The translations under genes and the position numbers were made by a program. A stretch of 40,562 nt of DNA from a virus, in the IMG/VR virus record IMGVR_UViG_3300047553_000032, positions 1 to 40,562 of that record; one strand, given 5' to 3'. Below are positions 15,662-24,909 of this stretch, piece by piece. Numbering within the stretch: position 1 is the stretch's first letter; every line of letters begins with the position of its first letter. The notes beneath the pieces are model-generated. The model had not been told where the DNA came from. It saw nothing but the letters and a program-made list of their open reading frames with translations, and ran no database searches.

Positions 15662-16144
15662 CTATGATTTTTGTTGTGAGTAGATAAGATTAATGACATC
15701 CTCAGCTGATTGTGCTTGGTCGAGGCGTAAATTCATATCTTCTGCTCGGTCAGGTGTTATTGCACCTTGAGTAAGAATGTCCTGCTGGCGTAGTGCTGCA
15801 CGGTCCATCTCACTTACTACAGGCGCATCCTTGGTAACTTCGATTCCGAACAAGTCTGCATTATCGTCGAGCCAGTTATTCACTGATTCTTCGTTAATAT
15901 CATCCAGGTCCTTAAGAATCAAACGAGTTGCCTTTGGATTGACACCCTTCTTTTCTAAGACTTCTTTGACGGTTCGCTCACGCTGCAACTTGGATAATCC
16001 CTCAAGTTGTTCTGTGAGTTCCTTGATGCGCTTCTCATCAGCACGCTTTGCCTTCCGCAACTGCTTTAGCAGATTGCTTCCGTCACCGTCCTGTGTTGGT
16101 GTATCGAGGTCATCGTCTTCGTCGTCCCAGTAATTGTTGCTCAT
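15662..16144 (-). CDS. Probable capsid scaffolding protein
   Basis: From ATG at 16142-16144 the protein has 160 residues. It begins with a strongly acidic stretch (NNYWDDEDDDLDTPTQ), then a long Lys/Glu/Leu coiled-coil (LLKQLRKAKRADEKRIKELT) and an acidic helical C-terminus. This charge pattern and position immediately before the capsid gene are typical of scaffolds. The frame is open further upstream to 16192, but the internal ATG is preceded by GAGAGAAGGGTGG and gives the usual short leader. It is a candidate substrate of the Ntn hydrolase. Confidence 0.8.
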   Translation of the reverse strand: MSNNYWDDEDDDLDTPTQDGDGSNLLKQLRKAKRADEKRIKELTEQLEGLSKLQRERTVKEVLEKKGVNPKATRLILKDLDDINEESVNNWLDDNADLFGIEVTKDAPVVSEMDRAALRQQDILTQGAITPDRAEDMNLRLDQAQSAEDVINLIYSQQKS

Positions 16145-16364
16145 AGCAACCACCCTTCTCTCTTTGTTTGTAGTTCGCAGGCCACAACACATACTCGGGG
16201 AAGTATGCTGGCTCCCACTCTCGGTCTTTTACGCTGTACGGGGCCGATAGGTCCGTCCAGGAATTTAGATTTGTCCTGCTGTCTTGCCAGTAGATAGTCC
16301 ACCACGGGCTAACCCTGATGAACCACCAAAGGCTGCAAGTTCTGCAGATGTAAGTTTCTGACGC
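16110..16364 (-). other. Start-less open frame, possible frameshift extension or decayed gene
   Basis: Between the 420-residue gene and the scaffold an 84-codon frame is open with no usable ATG, GTG or TTG ahead of its protein-like part. It includes YWQDSRTNLNSW, then APYSVKDREWEPAYFPEYVL and WPANYKQREKGGCYE, which read like real coding sequence with Trp, Tyr and Pro spaced as in a folded protein. It lies -1 relative to the upstream gene. It could be a -1 frameshift product, a gene that lost its start, or chance. It overlaps the ends of both neighbouring genes. Confidence 0.25.
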
Positions 16365-17527
16365 TTACGCTGTGCTGATGCTAGCTGGTTGAATACTTCT
16401 TGCTCAGCTGTTGACTGGTCATAAGTATCAAGAGTTGCACCGTAGATTTCGCTAAGCTTTGTAGCAGTAGGAAGGATGTCTGCGATAGTCGCATAACCCT
16501 TCTGTGCTTCAGCCTGTGTGACGCCTTGCGCAGCAAGCTGCTCAGATACAGCAACGTTAGACTGTAGTCCCTGCTTAGCAGCAGCAACACCAATTTCAGC
16601 TGCAGCTACCTGACGCTGAATCTTCTGGAACTGCTGGTTAGGGTCAAGCACATAAGCAACAACATCTTTGCTGCCAATACCGTAGTAGTCTGTGAGTTGC
16701 TTTAGAACTGCTGGGTCAGCATTCTGTACACGCTGTACTGCAGTTGTCACTCGGTTTGAAAGCTCAGTAGCTGACACATCGTTAGCAATGAACTGCTTCA
16801 CATATGCGTCGTTGTCGAACTGTGTCAGTCCGTATGCACGCAATACCTGACGATATGAATCCTCAACGCTGATGTAATCAGCTGGTGATAAGACTGCTAG
16901 ACCCTTCTTGAGTCTGTCAGTGTTAGCAGAGAAGCGTGCCTGGTACTCAGGTGTCTCCTGTAGGGCAAGAGTAATAGTTGCTTCTGTTGCTCCATCGACA
17001 GCGAGTTCTTTAATCTTATTGGCTAGTGAGCCTAAGCCATACTGATTGAAACGTGCAACGACAGCGTTCATGGCTGAGACTCTTGTTGCTTCTCTAGCCT
17101 TAGCAGCGTCAGCTGCTGCCTGCTGTTGCTGTGCTAGCAATTGCTGGAGCAATGCATCGCTTGTTGATGTCTCAGTAGTTGTCTTCTTCTTTGGCTTCTC
17201 TGGACCCTCATAGTTTGGGTCAGGAATTGTCTCAACTGCTCCATCGTTGTAACGGACAGATATAGTTCCGTCGCCGTTGTTAATACGGCTGACTTCGAAT
17301 CTATCAATCTTTGATGTAAGCTGCTGTACTATTTCTGGATTAGCATCGTAGTATGGCTTGTTAGAAGCTTCTTCTGCTGCACGAAATCCACGATAACCCG
17401 AAGCTGCCTGAATGCCAGCAAGGGTTGTTGTGTTTACGGTTGTGTTAGCTCCAGCATATGATGTCTCTTCTTGTGGTTTTTCATCATAGGCAGAATCTAC
17501 CCAACCCACTCCTGGTACATATGGCAT
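16265..17527 (-). CDS. Minor virion protein (probable ejection/internal protein)
   Basis: From the ATG at 17525-17527, which overlaps the previous stop as TAATG, the protein has 420 residues. The N-terminus is disordered (MPYVPGVGWVDSAYDEKPQE). A Gln/Ala-rich helix follows (LLQQLLAQQQQAAADAAKAR), then repeated four-helix-like segments ending in AEIGVAAAKQGLQSN and SAQRKRQKLTSAELAAFGG. Actinophages carry similar proteins next to the large ejection-type protein. I infer an internal virion protein; the exact role is unknown. Confidence 0.7.
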   Translation of the reverse strand: MPYVPGVGWVDSAYDEKPQEETSYAGANTTVNTTTLAGIQAASGYRGFRAAEEASNKPYYDANPEIVQQLTSKIDRFEVSRINNGDGTISVRYNDGAVETIPDPNYEGPEKPKKKTTTETSTSDALLQQLLAQQQQAAADAAKAREATRVSAMNAVVARFNQYGLGSLANKIKELAVDGATEATITLALQETPEYQARFSANTDRLKKGLAVLSPADYISVEDSYRQVLRAYGLTQFDNDAYVKQFIANDVSATELSNRVTTAVQRVQNADPAVLKQLTDYYGIGSKDVVAYVLDPNQQFQKIQRQVAAAEIGVAAAKQGLQSNVAVSEQLAAQGVTQAEAQKGYATIADILPTATKLSEIYGATLDTYDQSTAEQEVFNQLASAQRKRQKLTSAELAAFGGSSGLARGGLSTGKTAGQI

Positions 17528-18405
17528 TATGCTAGGCCCCAATCTTTAAGGACTTTGAGCGACAGTGTGTCCAATGTGTCGCGTGCGTTGTTGGTAAGTT
17601 CCCACTCTTTTGTCTTGCGTAGGTCACGCTCGAACTCCCAGATTGGCTTGACGTATGGCTTGCCATCTGGTCCTACAGCCTGAAGTGCTCTACGTAGATT
17701 AGGGTCATTCCAACCAACAGAGTCAGGGTCAATCTCTAGAACATTTGCGATAGAAGTCTTGTATGCTGAAGCCAAAGAGTCCATGCTTACACCCTTTGAA
17801 ATCTGCTCAGAGTAAACTGGATATGCGCTAGCTGCATCAATACGAACCTGGTTCTTTAGGTCGTCAATTGTCTGCACACCAGTAAAGATATCGCGTGTCC
17901 ACTTATCGTACTGTGATGGGCTGTATGACATACCAAACGAGTTAGCGTATGACTTAAGTGAGTCAGCTGTCTGTAGCGCATCTCCACCTAGCTGCTTGCC
18001 AGCAGGTACTTTTGCAAGTGCCTTGATGTCGACGATGTTGTCTGACCATCCAGCAAGATATGCATCCTCTAGGAACTGGTCATCGATATCACGAACGCCA
18101 GCTTCGTTAAGACGCTTACGTTGCTTGACTTTGTACTCTTCAAGCTTCTGAGCAAAGATGCCAGGCTTAGCAGCCTTCTCAAGTGTACGAGAACTTGTTG
18201 TCTCTGATACGTTCTTGTAGTAGTCTGTTTTGTAATATTCAAGCTCAGCCTGAGCGTAGTCCTTGGCCTGCCATAGTTCATAGATACGTTGTAGTTCAGG
18301 GTATGCCTCGATGAGTGCGGCAGTTAAGCCAAACTTGTTTTCGATTGGCTGTTCTTCATAGCCAGCTGGCGCTCCGCCAATTGTAACCGTAGGTCTTAGC
18401 GCCAT
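17527..18405 (-). CDS. Minor virion protein (probable ejection/internal protein)
   Basis: A 292-residue helical protein. The C-terminal part carries DIFTGVQTIDDLKNQVRIDA, KGVSMDSLASAYKTSIANVL, DPNLRRALQAVGPDGKPYVK, PIWEFERDLRKTKEW and DTLSLKVLKDWGLA. I recognise this order of segments from a family in actinophage structural regions. It is located between the 235-residue and 420-residue proteins, with which it probably acts. It starts one base after the upstream stop. No enzymatic motif was seen. Confidence 0.7.
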   Translation of the reverse strand: MALRPTVTIGGAPAGYEEQPIENKFGLTAALIEAYPELQRIYELWQAKDYAQAELEYYKTDYYKNVSETTSSRTLEKAAKPGIFAQKLEEYKVKQRKRLNEAGVRDIDDQFLEDAYLAGWSDNIVDIKALAKVPAGKQLGGDALQTADSLKSYANSFGMSYSPSQYDKWTRDIFTGVQTIDDLKNQVRIDAASAYPVYSEQISKGVSMDSLASAYKTSIANVLEIDPDSVGWNDPNLRRALQAVGPDGKPYVKPIWEFERDLRKTKEWELTNNARDTLDTLSLKVLKDWGLA

Positions 18406-18406
18406 A

Positions 18407-19114
18407 TTACTTACCTAGCTTTCCGATAAAGTCAGCAAACTCAAGGCTCTGAGCCTGTGCCAAATCTTCCTGCACGTCAGGTGTACCAGCTTCAATGCTG
18501 CTCTTAACCATCTCTTGTGCAGTAGCTTGGCTAAATGCTGGTGTGTATGTTGTCTCTCGAGTACCAGTCTTTGTTCTTGTCTGGCCCTTTAGGATTACAG
18601 CTTCTACTTCTTTGCGACGAGCTGCAAGCTCATCTGCATTAGGGTCTCTCCTCAACATTGACTGGTATGTACCAACAATGATTGAGTCAATAACTGCTGG
18701 GTCCTGTAGATTAACAGTTGTGCTAGGACCAGTTCCACCATCAAGACCAGGGATATAATCAGCTGATAGCTTAGCGTACAGGTCCTTGAATGTAGTCATA
18801 GTGGCTGAGTTAACACCATAGTATGCTTCAAGAATAGCCTTTGTTTCTTCCTTACCCTGAACTGGCTTACCAAGTTTCTTTAGCAATGAAGCAATTGATG
18901 ACCATTGTCCAGAAGTCATGTCATTGTATAGGTCAGGATTGACGAGAGTTCTAGACTTATCAGGGTCTACAACAATCTTGCTACCGCCCAAGCGGCCTTG
19001 AATGATGTCGTCGATAACTTGTGTAGACACATTTTTAGGAGACGATGTAGATGTAGGTGTTGGGGTTGGCTGTGTTGAGCCAGCTCCTACGCGGTTAGTC
19101 TGACCAGTTGTCAT
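18407..19114 (-). CDS. Minor virion protein with disordered N-terminus
   Basis: A 235-residue protein with a Thr/Pro/Ser-rich opening (TQPTPTPTSTSSPKNVSTQ) and then helical segments, including DLYNDMTSGQWSSIASLLKK and IVGTYQSMLRRDPNADELAA. The latter resembles short segments of phage structural proteins with internal repeats. The ATG overlaps the stop of the 1590-residue gene as TAATG. Together with the next two genes it forms a set that always follows the giant protein in this layout. Confidence 0.7.
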   Translation of the reverse strand: MTTGQTNRVGAGSTQPTPTPTSTSSPKNVSTQVIDDIIQGRLGGSKIVVDPDKSRTLVNPDLYNDMTSGQWSSIASLLKKLGKPVQGKEETKAILEAYYGVNSATMTTFKDLYAKLSADYIPGLDGGTGPSTTVNLQDPAVIDSIIVGTYQSMLRRDPNADELAARRKEVEAVILKGQTRTKTGTRETTYTPAFSQATAQEMVKSSIEAGTPDVQEDLAQAQSLEFADFIGKLGK

Positions 19115-22100
19115 TATTCTTTTCCTTCATATACAAAGTCGAACTTGTCGTTTTCGAAATATCGGTCGTAGAACTTTGCGAACTCAGTATTCTGAAGACG
19201 CATCTGTGCTACATATGTACCGACTTCCTGTCGGACTCCATATGCCTTTTGTGCATCAATGGTTGTGCCCATAGCCTGAAGCTTCTTGGTGATTCCGTAT
19301 CTAAACTGCAAGTAGTTGAGAATCAATTCCCACTTAGGCTGCTTAGACAAATCTCCCCAGAGCTTGTCATCTTCTACAGCAATAGTCAGCGCTGTGATTG
19401 TATTAGCCTGACGGCTGTTAGCTCCACCCTTTGACTGTGCTTCGTACTCGTTGTACCAGATAGGATTCTGTGTCTTCTGAGACTCAACGAAAGCGTTCTT
19501 GTAGCGTGAGATGATAGCTTCAGCGTACTTAGATGTAGGGTCTACAGGAGGGTCTTGCTCCTTGAGTACCTGTGTAACAATCTCTTTAACCTTGAAGAAG
19601 TCGTTCCATCCCTTGCTTACGATAGAAGCACGGCCTTGGCCGAATGCGTCTTCTAAGTCACGGAACTTCTTGTTGGTTCCAGGAATCTTTGTGCTGCTTA
19701 GGTAGTTCTGTGCAGCAGGAGAGAACGCATAGTCCTCATCATTAAAGATTGCACCTAGAGTTGTCAAATCACCGTTAGGTCCAATACCAGATACAATGTT
19801 AAGTACTGAATCAAGGTTACGCTTGACAAGTCTAGCTGATGTCTTATCTGGGATGATACCAGAGATTGGGTCAGTTAGTCTGTCAGTTACCATATAGTAG
19901 TCTGGGTAGTCCTGGCGGAACTGCTCTGTAGCTTCAGCTCCGAACTTCTCCTGATACTTTGTAAAGATATCAGCATATGCAGTGATACCAGTTACCATAC
20001 GTCCCTGTACTGGGAGTGTAGCTGAGCTAACAAAGCGAAGCACTGATGTATAGAAAGCCTGCTTCTGTGCAGTCTTAAAGATATCTGCCCAGTCTTGGTT
20101 AGAAGGTTCTTTGCCGTTATCTCTTACATATTCAAAGCGAAGCTGGTCAGAGAATAGCTTAACATCCTTGTTGAACTGCTCACCATCCTGCTTGAACTTT
20201 GCACTGAACAACTGAGATAGTCGTCGTACTGTGTTGGGTGTCACAGCATTGAGTGAGTTCTTCTGTGCGCCATAAGGAAGTACGATGTCAGTAAAGCGGT
20301 TTTCAATGTTTGTTACATTGACAAACTTGTTTACTGAGCCAACCACGAATGGGTGTGCTGAGATGATATCTCCACCAGTAGGGTTGTCTGGGTTGAACCA
20401 TGATGTAGGAACACGTGTTTTCAAGCCAAAGTATGGCAGGTCAACCTCAAAGTATTCGTTACCATTTGGGTCTTGCTGTACTTCAGATATCTGGCTAGGA
20501 AGTTCTGCGAACTTTAGCTTCTTGATAACGAAGTCTGGATGTTCAAGAGTAATACGTGCATATGCACGGAACTGCTCCACAACCGCAGGGAAGAACGCTA
20601 GTAGGTAGTTTGTGATACCTGAGTAGTTCATGTTGCGGTGAAATGAGTTAAGCTTTTCGCGGTATTCGCGTAGGGCATACTCACGTGCACGACGCTCAAA
20701 GCGTGCCTTATCCTCAAGTGTAAGAACCTTGTTCTGGCCCTTAGCAATGAACATCTGTGACTGGAGTTCCTGCTCGTACTTCGCACGGAAGTATGGGCTG
20801 AAAGCAAGCTTAGATGTAGGCTGTGTTGATAGCCAAGCGATACCCTCTTTTACGAGTTCACGTCCCTTGATATATACGTTGCTTGTACCAAGCATATCAT
20901 CTGCCATGTCGCTGAAAACTGGAGGACGCTGGTTTACATCAGGATAGAGCTTCTTTAGTTCTAGAACTGTAAGCTTGTCGCTAATGATAGCGTCACGCAA
21001 AGACTGAGATGGAGCATACATGTCAACGAATGACTTAACTCTATCGTAGATTTCAATAGCGTCACCCTTAGATGCAGAGAATCTATCTAGATAGTTAAAT
21101 CCTTCTGGGCTCTTGAGGTACTCGACAATAGCCTTGTCGCTCTTCTTCTCAAGAATCATGCGTGCTACTGGGTCAAAGCGCATCTTGTCATTAAGGATTT
21201 GCTCCCATGCTACAAGGTGTGCACCCTCATCTGTAGGAAGAACTGCACGTGAGCCAGTACGGCTACGACGCATGTTCTCAATACCGAGTTCCTTTACGCT
21301 AGCCATAGCACGGCGTAAGTCTTCCTTCTGTGCAATCTTAGACATGAACAACTGACCAAAACGGCCAGCTCCTGCTGCCTCGAATACTTCGCCATTTACC
21401 TCAATAGTCTGAGGCTTGACTCGGTTATCCTTGATACCAGATACTAAAGCATTCTCTTTAGCGCGAAGAATCTTAAGGTTAGTCTGGAGTTCATTGTATG
21501 ACTCAACATTTGCTAGTAGATTATCAGGAACCTTCTTAGGTGGGTTCTTGACATCGTACTTTGCAGTCTTAAGTTCTCTTGCAATAATATCTAATGTAGT
21601 CTGACGTGCATTGATTTCGTCACGAATGAATCCAATGCTATCGTTCTTATTGACCTTAGAGCCAGTCCATCGACCGATACGGTTAATAGTATTTGAGCTA
21701 TTTGTGATTACCTGGATAGCATCTTGTCCTAGATACTTCCATACATCAAACAACATCGCATCGCCCCATGCACGAATATGTGCATCCTTAATAACGTTGA
21801 TTGGGTATCCGCTTCGAAGCAGTGTACCTGAACGCCATAGGGCATTGAGTTCGTCAGCTGCAATGCGTGCTCCGTCTTTTGACTTCATAAACATTGATGC
21901 TTCTTTACCGTTACGCTTTGCAAACTCAGCAAAAGCCTTGTCTGCTAGTGTCCAGTTTGGAAGCAAAGCACCATTGCTTAGCTGTGTAATAAGAACTGGG
22001 TCACTGATAAGAGTTGTTGGATTCTGTGGGTCATTCATATAACCTTGCTTGAATGTGTTAGCCTGGCGAGCAGACTCACGGTACAATCTGTGGTTACGAA

Positions 22101-23886
22101 TGTAAGAATCAATTACGTGCTCTACAATAGCAGGAGCAATTCCATGCTTCTTGCCAAGCATTGCAAATCCAGTAGCTGAGTATTCATCGATGATGTTCAT
22201 CTTCTCAGCTTCAGTTCTAGCTGCTGACCAGTTGTCAAACACACGAATGTTGTTCTCTGGTACGGATGCACGAACCTTTTCTGCCTCACGCAAGCTAGAA
22301 GCTAGGCGTGTATTTGCCATTACTGGTTCGTTAAAGTTAATGATACCTTCAGGTGCATCGTTTGTTGCACGGTCAATACCACGAATGGTTGCAGATAATG
22401 GGCTCTTCTGGTACGCCCACTGGTATACCCTGCCGATTCCTGTCTCTGGAACAAAGTTTGCTGTACCAGATACGTTTCGTGCTGCTGCTTCTTTAGCAAA
22501 ATCGTTGCGAATCTTCTCAACATATGCCCAACGAGATACAGTTCTGTCCTTCATTCCGCCCTCTAAATCGAGTGCAGAATCAAGCCATTGAAACTCTTTC
22601 TTCAGCGAATCAGCTTCGGCCTTAACCAATTCAATGTTATCTGTAAACTTCTTTGATAGAGCAAGTGTCTTGCCCTGGTATTCAAAGCCAATGATACCGT
22701 CTTTGCTGACGGTTCGTAGTGCATCATCATAGCGTGAGTACTCAGCGAATGTTGATGCATGGCGTGCAGCTAGTTCTTCTACCGCTGTGACATCGCCAAT
22801 ACCTACACGGCGTAGCAATCCGATTTCATCGAATGATTTGCCAGCAAATAGGTGCGCAGCAACCTGTCCTACTTCGCTATCGAACTCTTTGCGAGCTGCA
22901 AGTTCATAGCCTTTTGACTCATTATAAAATTTAAATACTGGTGTATATGGTGTCTCTTCGCCAGCAACAGTACGCTTGATTAGGTCTACTTCTTCTTCGA
23001 CACGCTGTGCTGTACGAGCAGCTTCACCCTTAGATAGAACTACACGCGAGAAGCCAGTCATAGGTTCAGTAATCGGGCGGACAAGAGTCTTACGAGCAAC
23101 AGCTCCAGCAGCTTTACCAGCTGCAATATCCATACCAGCAGTTACTTCGAAACCAAAGTTAAGCGCACCTGATGTGATTGCACCAAAGCCCTTAGATGTA
23201 TCCCCAAGATACTCGAAACCTGGTATATTACCAAAGGTATTACGCACAACATCACGGCCGAAATTATACTTCTCTTGACCATAACGTGTACCAGCTAACT
23301 TAGCTGATGCAGAAAGAGTCTTGTTGACATTAGCTCCGAGCTCTGACTTAAACAAGTCACGCTCTGCTTTACCTGTAAGGCCTACACCAATAGCAGCGCC
23401 TGCTGCAATACCAGCTGGTCCTAGTGGAATACCTGCAATACCGCCAAGGATGCCACCAGCTACCATTGTAAGACCAGTGAGAATACCCATTGCTGCATTC
23501 TTTTCGGATACGTCACGTACGAATGCATAGTTAGAACGTAGGTTCTTAGGTGCTAGCTGCAGTACTTCACTTGCTGCACCACCAGTTACTTTATCTACAC
23601 CAAGAATTGCGCCGCCTGCGGCAACGCCTGCAGCAGCTCCTACTGGTCCACCTACAACGCCACCAAGAACTGCACCAGTTAGTATTGGGTTTGCTTGTGC
23701 AAGACCCATAGCACCCTGACGCCCCTTTTCAAGGGTATCATTCCAAGCGCCAGGATTTTGTGGCATGTTCTTAGCAACATCAACAGTCGCTCCGAAAGCA
23801 ACGCGACCATTTACAGTAGTTGCACCAAAGTTATTTGGGAAGCCTAGAGTCTTTTGTATGTTACCAGCTCTGTCAATCCAACTCAC
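19114..23886 (-). CDS. 1590-residue large internal virion / DNA-ejection protein
   Basis: The largest gene of the window. It starts at GTG (23884-23886) in a GTGA overlap with the preceding stop. Two Gly-Ala zipper hydrophobic regions near residues 55-85 and 130-160 (AVLGGVVGGPVGAAAGVAAG and GLTMVAGGILGGIAGIPLGP) could insert into a membrane. The remainder is mainly helical with many charged residues. With no tail tube or chaperone genes here, a tape-measure role is unlikely, and a podovirus-type ejection protein fits better. I saw no clear lysozyme or transglycosylase motif. The function is inferred from size, position and hydrophobic patches. Confidence 0.7.
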   Translation of the reverse strand: MSWIDRAGNIQKTLGFPNNFGATTVNGRVAFGATVDVAKNMPQNPGAWNDTLEKGRQGAMGLAQANPILTGAVLGGVVGGPVGAAAGVAAGGAILGVDKVTGGAASEVLQLAPKNLRSNYAFVRDVSEKNAAMGILTGLTMVAGGILGGIAGIPLGPAGIAAGAAIGVGLTGKAERDLFKSELGANVNKTLSASAKLAGTRYGQEKYNFGRDVVRNTFGNIPGFEYLGDTSKGFGAITSGALNFGFEVTAGMDIAAGKAAGAVARKTLVRPITEPMTGFSRVVLSKGEAARTAQRVEEEVDLIKRTVAGEETPYTPVFKFYNESKGYELAARKEFDSEVGQVAAHLFAGKSFDEIGLLRRVGIGDVTAVEELAARHASTFAEYSRYDDALRTVSKDGIIGFEYQGKTLALSKKFTDNIELVKAEADSLKKEFQWLDSALDLEGGMKDRTVSRWAYVEKIRNDFAKEAAARNVSGTANFVPETGIGRVYQWAYQKSPLSATIRGIDRATNDAPEGIINFNEPVMANTRLASSLREAEKVRASVPENNIRVFDNWSAARTEAEKMNIIDEYSATGFAMLGKKHGIAPAIVEHVIDSYIRNHRLYRESARQANTFKQGYMNDPQNPTTLISDPVLITQLSNGALLPNWTLADKAFAEFAKRNGKEASMFMKSKDGARIAADELNALWRSGTLLRSGYPINVIKDAHIRAWGDAMLFDVWKYLGQDAIQVITNSSNTINRIGRWTGSKVNKNDSIGFIRDEINARQTTLDIIARELKTAKYDVKNPPKKVPDNLLANVESYNELQTNLKILRAKENALVSGIKDNRVKPQTIEVNGEVFEAAGAGRFGQLFMSKIAQKEDLRRAMASVKELGIENMRRSRTGSRAVLPTDEGAHLVAWEQILNDKMRFDPVARMILEKKSDKAIVEYLKSPEGFNYLDRFSASKGDAIEIYDRVKSFVDMYAPSQSLRDAIISDKLTVLELKKLYPDVNQRPPVFSDMADDMLGTSNVYIKGRELVKEGIAWLSTQPTSKLAFSPYFRAKYEQELQSQMFIAKGQNKVLTLEDKARFERRAREYALREYREKLNSFHRNMNYSGITNYLLAFFPAVVEQFRAYARITLEHPDFVIKKLKFAELPSQISEVQQDPNGNEYFEVDLPYFGLKTRVPTSWFNPDNPTGGDIISAHPFVVGSVNKFVNVTNIENRFTDIVLPYGAQKNSLNAVTPNTVRRLSQLFSAKFKQDGEQFNKDVKLFSDQLRFEYVRDNGKEPSNQDWADIFKTAQKQAFYTSVLRFVSSATLPVQGRMVTGITAYADIFTKYQEKFGAEATEQFRQDYPDYYMVTDRLTDPISGIIPDKTSARLVKRNLDSVLNIVSGIGPNGDLTTLGAIFNDEDYAFSPAAQNYLSSTKIPGTNKKFRDLEDAFGQGRASIVSKGWNDFFKVKEIVTQVLKEQDPPVDPTSKYAEAIISRYKNAFVESQKTQNPIWYNEYEAQSKGGANSRQANTITALTIAVEDDKLWGDLSKQPKWELILNYLQFRYGITKKLQAMGTTIDAQKAYGVRQEVGTYVAQMRLQNTEFAKFYDRYFENDKFDFVYEGKE

Positions 23887-24317
23887 AGAATAGTCCTCAA
23901 GTAATTAATATACTCTTTAGTTGAATTAGGTGTAGTTGGCTGGTTAGCCCATTGTTCCATTGCTGGAAGGTATGCACGAACCATATCAATGTCAGGGTCT
24001 CCAGTTGGCTGTGATGGTAAGCCTAGTGCTTCCATGCCATTTCCGCCACCACGTGCTGCGCCATCCATGATTGTCTGTTCTGGAAGTTCTGTCTCTGCAG
24101 TAATTGGTGTTGCTGGAGGTAATTGTGGAGCTGGAGTTTCTGGCGCTACTGTACGTACGGCACGATTGCCAATTACGCGTGATTCATTAAGAGCCTTGTT
24201 CTGGCCATATGCAAATCCAGTGTATTCACCAGATTGACCCGCTCCGCCAGTAGCGGAAACATTTGCTGGGTTGTTCTGTGGAGCGGTTGGACGCATACCA
24301 CCTCTGTTTTCAGCCAT
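23883..24317 (-). CDS. Disordered Pro/Ala/Gly-rich protein
   Basis: A 144-residue protein that starts MAENRGGMRPTAPQNNPANV. It is low in hydrophobics until a short C-terminal helix (IDMVRAYLPAMEQWANQ and YINYLRTIL). The long Pro-rich middle (APETPAPQLPPATPITAETE) suggests a flexible linker. It sits between the Ntn hydrolase and the 1590-residue protein. It may be a portal- or ejection-protein partner or a protease substrate; the sequence does not say. Confidence 0.65.
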   Translation of the reverse strand: MAENRGGMRPTAPQNNPANVSATGGAGQSGEYTGFAYGQNKALNESRVIGNRAVRTVAPETPAPQLPPATPITAETELPEQTIMDGAARGGGNGMEALGLPSQPTGDPDIDMVRAYLPAMEQWANQPTTPNSTKEYINYLRTIL

Positions 24318-24325
24318 GCTTCCTC

Positions 24326-24895
24326 CTATTTAGTAAATTGTATTTTAGTAATGATTGGCCCACTTGTGTAGATATCCCAATCAGTTGCAATCTCGATTGC
24401 TTTGCGCACTAATCTTTCAGCTTGTTGTGCATCTTGTACATCATCAATACCAAGCGCAGCCATAGCACCAAGAGCAATCGGGCTGCCAGAGCCAGCGTAG
24501 TAGATACCACGTGTATCACGGTCCCAAGAGTAATCCTCAAAGATAGGATAAACAACTCCACGAACGCTGATAAGAAACTGCGAATCATGTGATGCTGCAT
24601 CCCCATCTTCTTTCATATCATACCCTGCATCAATGAATACTTGACGCATCTGAGGTATAAACTTTTGTGTCATGAAGACATCAAGGTTCTCAGTTGCAGT
24701 AGGCTTAGGAGCTTTCCATCCAAACTGTAATATGTTTGAACCTCGTCCTGCACCAGCACCTGCAATGAGTGCACCGTTGTTTTCAACAATCTTATGCGTT
24801 GCCATCTCCATTGGACGGCCCTCTTCGTCAGAGCTGCGAGAATCGCATCCCATCACGACCCAGCCGTTGCCTTGAATAGCAGCTAATGTCGTCAT
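24326..24895 (-). CDS. Proteasome/HslV-like Ntn hydrolase, candidate prohead protease
   Basis: From the ATG at 24893-24895 (preceded by GAGGTGGGGACA) the protein has 189 residues and begins MTTLAAIQG. Removal of Met exposes a Thr, as in HslV and proteasome beta subunits. Counting that Thr as 1, Asp17 falls in MGCDSRSSD and Lys34 in ATHKIV, matching the T1-D17-K33 triad. A later GSGSPIALGAMAALG corresponds to the GSG-x-x-x-A helix of the family. The gene lies directly after the portal gene, where tailed phages normally encode the capsid maturation protease, so scaffold or portal processing is the likely job. Host-protein degradation is the alternative. A GTG at 24904 would add three residues and bury the Thr. 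Confidence 0.8.
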   Translation of the reverse strand: MTTLAAIQGNGWVVMGCDSRSSDEEGRPMEMATHKIVENNGALIAGAGAGRGSNILQFGWKAPKPTATENLDVFMTQKFIPQMRQVFIDAGYDMKEDGDAASHDSQFLISVRGVVYPIFEDYSWDRDTRGIYYAGSGSPIALGAMAALGIDDVQDAQQAERLVRKAIEIATDWDIYTSGPIITKIQFTK

Positions 24896-24909
24896 TGTCC
24901 CCACCTCTG

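Noticed and set aside
19114-23886. Tape measure protein
   Set aside because: Large and near structural genes, but there is no major tail protein, no chaperone frameshift pair and no long run of tail genes, so an ejection protein is preferred.
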